Shown: positions 53,003 to 54,341 of the stretch, one piece after another
Numbering within the stretch: position 1 is the stretch's first letter
Layout: each line of letters opens with the position of its first letter
From: an uncultured Clostridia bacterium
Lineage (GTDB): Bacteria; Bacillota; Clostridia; Christensenellales; Borkfalkiaceae
Direction: 5' to 3'
Assembly: GCA_944359365.1 (NCBI GenBank)
Contig: CALVST010000009.1
Span: forward strand, 1-54,341
Length of the DNA stretch: 54,341 bases
The notes under the pieces: generated by a model
What the model saw: the letters and a program-made list of their open reading frames with translations, nothing else
Database searches by the model: none
What the model was told of the DNA's origin: nothing
Translations under genes and position numbers: made by a program

Positions 53003-54037
53003 ATGCTCGCTTATACTTACGTTGAAAAAGGAAAATTTGCCCTTTTGGAAAAGCCGCGTCCGCAGCTGACTGATGACCGCGACGCAATTGTCAAGGTCAC
53101 TCTCGCCTCTGTCTGTACGAGCGATCTTCACATAAAGCACGGCAGCGTGCCGCGTGCAGTTCCCGGAATCACCGTCGGGCACGAAATGGTCGGCGTCGTT
53201 GAAGAAGTCGGCAAAGCCGTCAAAAATGTGAAAAAAGGCGACCGCGTTGCCGTTAACGTCGAAACATTTTGCGGCGAATGTTTTTTCTGCAAGAACGGTT
53301 TCGTAAATAACTGCGCAGACGCCAACGGCGGGTGGGCGCTCGGCTGCCGCATAGACGGCGGGCAGGCTGAATATGTGCGCGTACCTTTTGCCGATACAGG
53401 GTTGACAGGGATCCCCGACAACGTTACCGATGAACAGGCCCTTTTTGTCGGCGATCTGCTTTCTACAGGATATTGGGCTGCAAAAATCAGCGAAATATCT
53501 CCAGACGATACCGTGCTCATTATTGGCGCCGGACCTACGGGACTATGTACGCTGCAATGCGTATTGCTGCACCGCCCCAAACAGGTCATCGTCTGCGAGA
53601 AAGATGCGTTTCGCCTCGACTTTGTGCGTAAAAATTACCCTTCCGTGACGGCTCTGCCGCCCGAATCGCTTTTAGATTATATCGGCAAAAACTGCCCGCG
53701 CGGCGGGGCAGACCGCGTGATCGAAGCAGGCGGCACGGATAAAACTTTCCGCATGGCTTGGCAGTCTGCCCGGGCAAATGCCATCGTAACGATCGTAGCC
53801 TTGTATGATAAGGCGCAGATTCTTCCCCTGCCCGATATGTACGGAAAAAACCTGATTTTCAAAACGGGCGGCGTAGACGGATGCGACTGCGACAAAATAT
53901 TGAAACTGATCGCCGAGGGAAAATTAGATACAACTGCGCTTATCACACATACATTTTCTCTTTCCGAAATTGATAAGGCATACGATATATTTGAAAATCG
54001 TAAAAACGGCGTTATAAAAACAGCGATTCGCCCGTGA
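53003..54037 (+). CDS. zinc-dependent alcohol dehydrogenase (MDR family)
   Basis: The 344-residue medium-chain dehydrogenase has catalytic zinc ligands Cys38 (SVCTSDLH) and His60-Glu61 (VGHE), structural zinc cysteines 90, 93, 96 and 104 (CGECFFCKNGFVNNC), and Rossmann loop IIGAGPTGL at about residue 172. It resembles bacterial secondary-alcohol or polyol dehydrogenases (threonine/sorbitol/butanediol type); the substrate is not readable. AGAGG precedes the ATG. It is probably last in the operon with the YitT gene; a weak inverted repeat (GTTTC...GAAAC, about 54053-54070) follows, and 54071-54207 shows nothing clear. Confidence 0.92.
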   Translation: MLAYTYVEKGKFALLEKPRPQLTDDRDAIVKVTLASVCTSDLHIKHGSVPRAVPGITVGHEMVGVVEEVGKAVKNVKKGDRVAVNVETFCGECFFCKNGFVNNCADANGGWALGCRIDGGQAEYVRVPFADTGLTGIPDNVTDEQALFVGDLLSTGYWAAKISEISPDDTVLIIGAGPTGLCTLQCVLLHRPKQVIVCEKDAFRLDFVRKNYPSVTALPPESLLDYIGKNCPRGGADRVIEAGGTDKTFRMAWQSARANAIVTIVALYDKAQILPLPDMYGKNLIFKTGGVDGCDCDKILKLIAEGKLDTTALITHTFSLSEIDKAYDIFENRKNGVIKTAIRP

Positions 54038-54207
54038 ACGTTACAAAAACGTTTCGGTAAAAGAAACGCTTTACAATAAGTCATTAAACCGGAATGCAGG
54101 CGCCATCCGCATTCGTCGGAAAATGTTTCCCCCGATCGTTTCATTTGTCAAATCAGACAGTGTATATAATTAAGCGGACGAGGCGTTATGTTTCTCTGCT
54201 TAAAACA

Positions 54208-54241
54208 GCAAAAAGTCCTTGATGAAACAAGGACTTTTTGC
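54208..54241. terminator. bidirectional terminator next to the tRNA-Arg fragment
   Basis: A perfect 14-bp stem, GCAAAAAGTCCTTG (54208-54221) and CAAGGACTTTTTGC (54228-54241), has a 6-base loop. On the minus strand it lies just downstream of the tRNA-Arg 3' end and was probably its terminator. Confidence 0.8.
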
Positions 54242-54264
54242 TTTGCACTCAAAAATGCTGTTCA

Positions 54265-54308
54265 TGGTACTCCCGGCGGGAATCGAACCCACAACGGCCC
54301 CTTAGGAG
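54265..54308 (-). other. 3' half of tRNA-Arg (anticodon CCT), candidate attachment site
   Basis: Read on the minus strand, the segment runs from the anticodon loop CTCCTAA through GGGGC, a short variable loop, the T arm (GTGGG-TTCGATT-CCCGC), the acceptor 3' arm CGGGAGT, A and CCA. The 33 bases before it, to the window end, contain no D arm, no ACTCCCG 5' acceptor and no partner for the anticodon stem. A sequence starting at the anticodon loop and ending at CCA is what integration by a tyrosine recombinase leaves at the far end of an element. The element would lie to the right, outside the window. Confidence 0.65.
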
Positions 54309-54341
54309 CAATAAGAATTAAGCGTTATAGTGTGCATTATA

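Noticed and set aside
54145-54170. Promoter TTGTCA...TATAAT
   Set aside because: The spacer is only 14 bases and no gene follows before the terminator at 54208.
54265-54341. tRNA-Arg(CCT) interrupted by a group I intron in the anticodon loop
   Set aside because: Such introns are known in this tRNA in other phyla, but here the whole seven-base anticodon loop is present on the 3' side, which fits an attachment-site repeat better. The missing right flank means it is not fully excluded.

Overview
The window comes from a bacterium, most likely a Bacillota (Firmicutes) of the class Clostridia. The evidence is strong AGGAGG-type ribosome binding sites, sigma-A promoters with TTGACA/TATAAT-like boxes, a Spo0A homologue, a groESL operon under CIRCE operators, a Gram-positive type LexA, the glgC-glgD pair and an endonuclease-type MutL. 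Large InlB-repeat/MBG surface proteins, a GH95 fucosidase relic and a sialidase-fold enzyme suggest a gut or other host-glycan habitat. The placement below class level is inference.

Layout. (1) 1-2900 is a decayed zone: an ATPase-permease ABC gene broken by an in-frame amber codon and a frameshift, the tail of a probable serine recombinase, and a possible small RNA with its own promoter and terminator. (2) 2889-13350 is a four-gene surface unit: a 1622-residue lipoprotein, an ABC ATPase, its permease and a 1024-residue exported Ig-like protein, closed by a strong terminator. (3) 13472-15712 (-) is a class A penicillin-binding protein. (4) 15785-24517 is the miaB-mutS-mutL-miaA-ynbB cluster plus a GNAT acetyltransferase. 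(5) 24544-28655 holds groESL with two CIRCE-like operators, a dCMP deaminase family protein, a cyclophilin and an M19 dipeptidase. (6) 28695-29750 holds a Spo0A homologue with a degenerate receiver and tRNA-Leu(CAA). (7) 30148-40467 is a complete glycogen operon, glgB-glgC-glgD-glgA-glgP plus a GH13 amylase. (8) 40651-43442 encodes two lipoproteins with three trypsin-like modules, of which only one keeps its catalytic triad. (9) 43717-46299 has a loxP/dif-sized inverted repeat, a XerS-like tyrosine recombinase and HflX. (10) 46311-54037 contains an HD protein, tRNA-Val(CAC), an aldehyde dehydrogenase, a GH95 pseudogene, a cysteine-rich small protein, LexA, a YjbR protein, a sialidase-fold protein, a YitT protein and a zinc alcohol dehydrogenase. 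(11) At the right edge lies the 3' half of a tRNA-Arg(CCT), which looks like an attachment site of an element outside the window.

Four observations stand out: the Spo0A whose phospho-acceptor aspartate is glycine while its DNA-binding domain is intact; the dead/dead/live trypsin modules; the XerS-like recombinase next to a 34-bp inverted-repeat site; and the orphan tRNA 3' half. All functional calls come from reading motifs by eye. No database search was possible.
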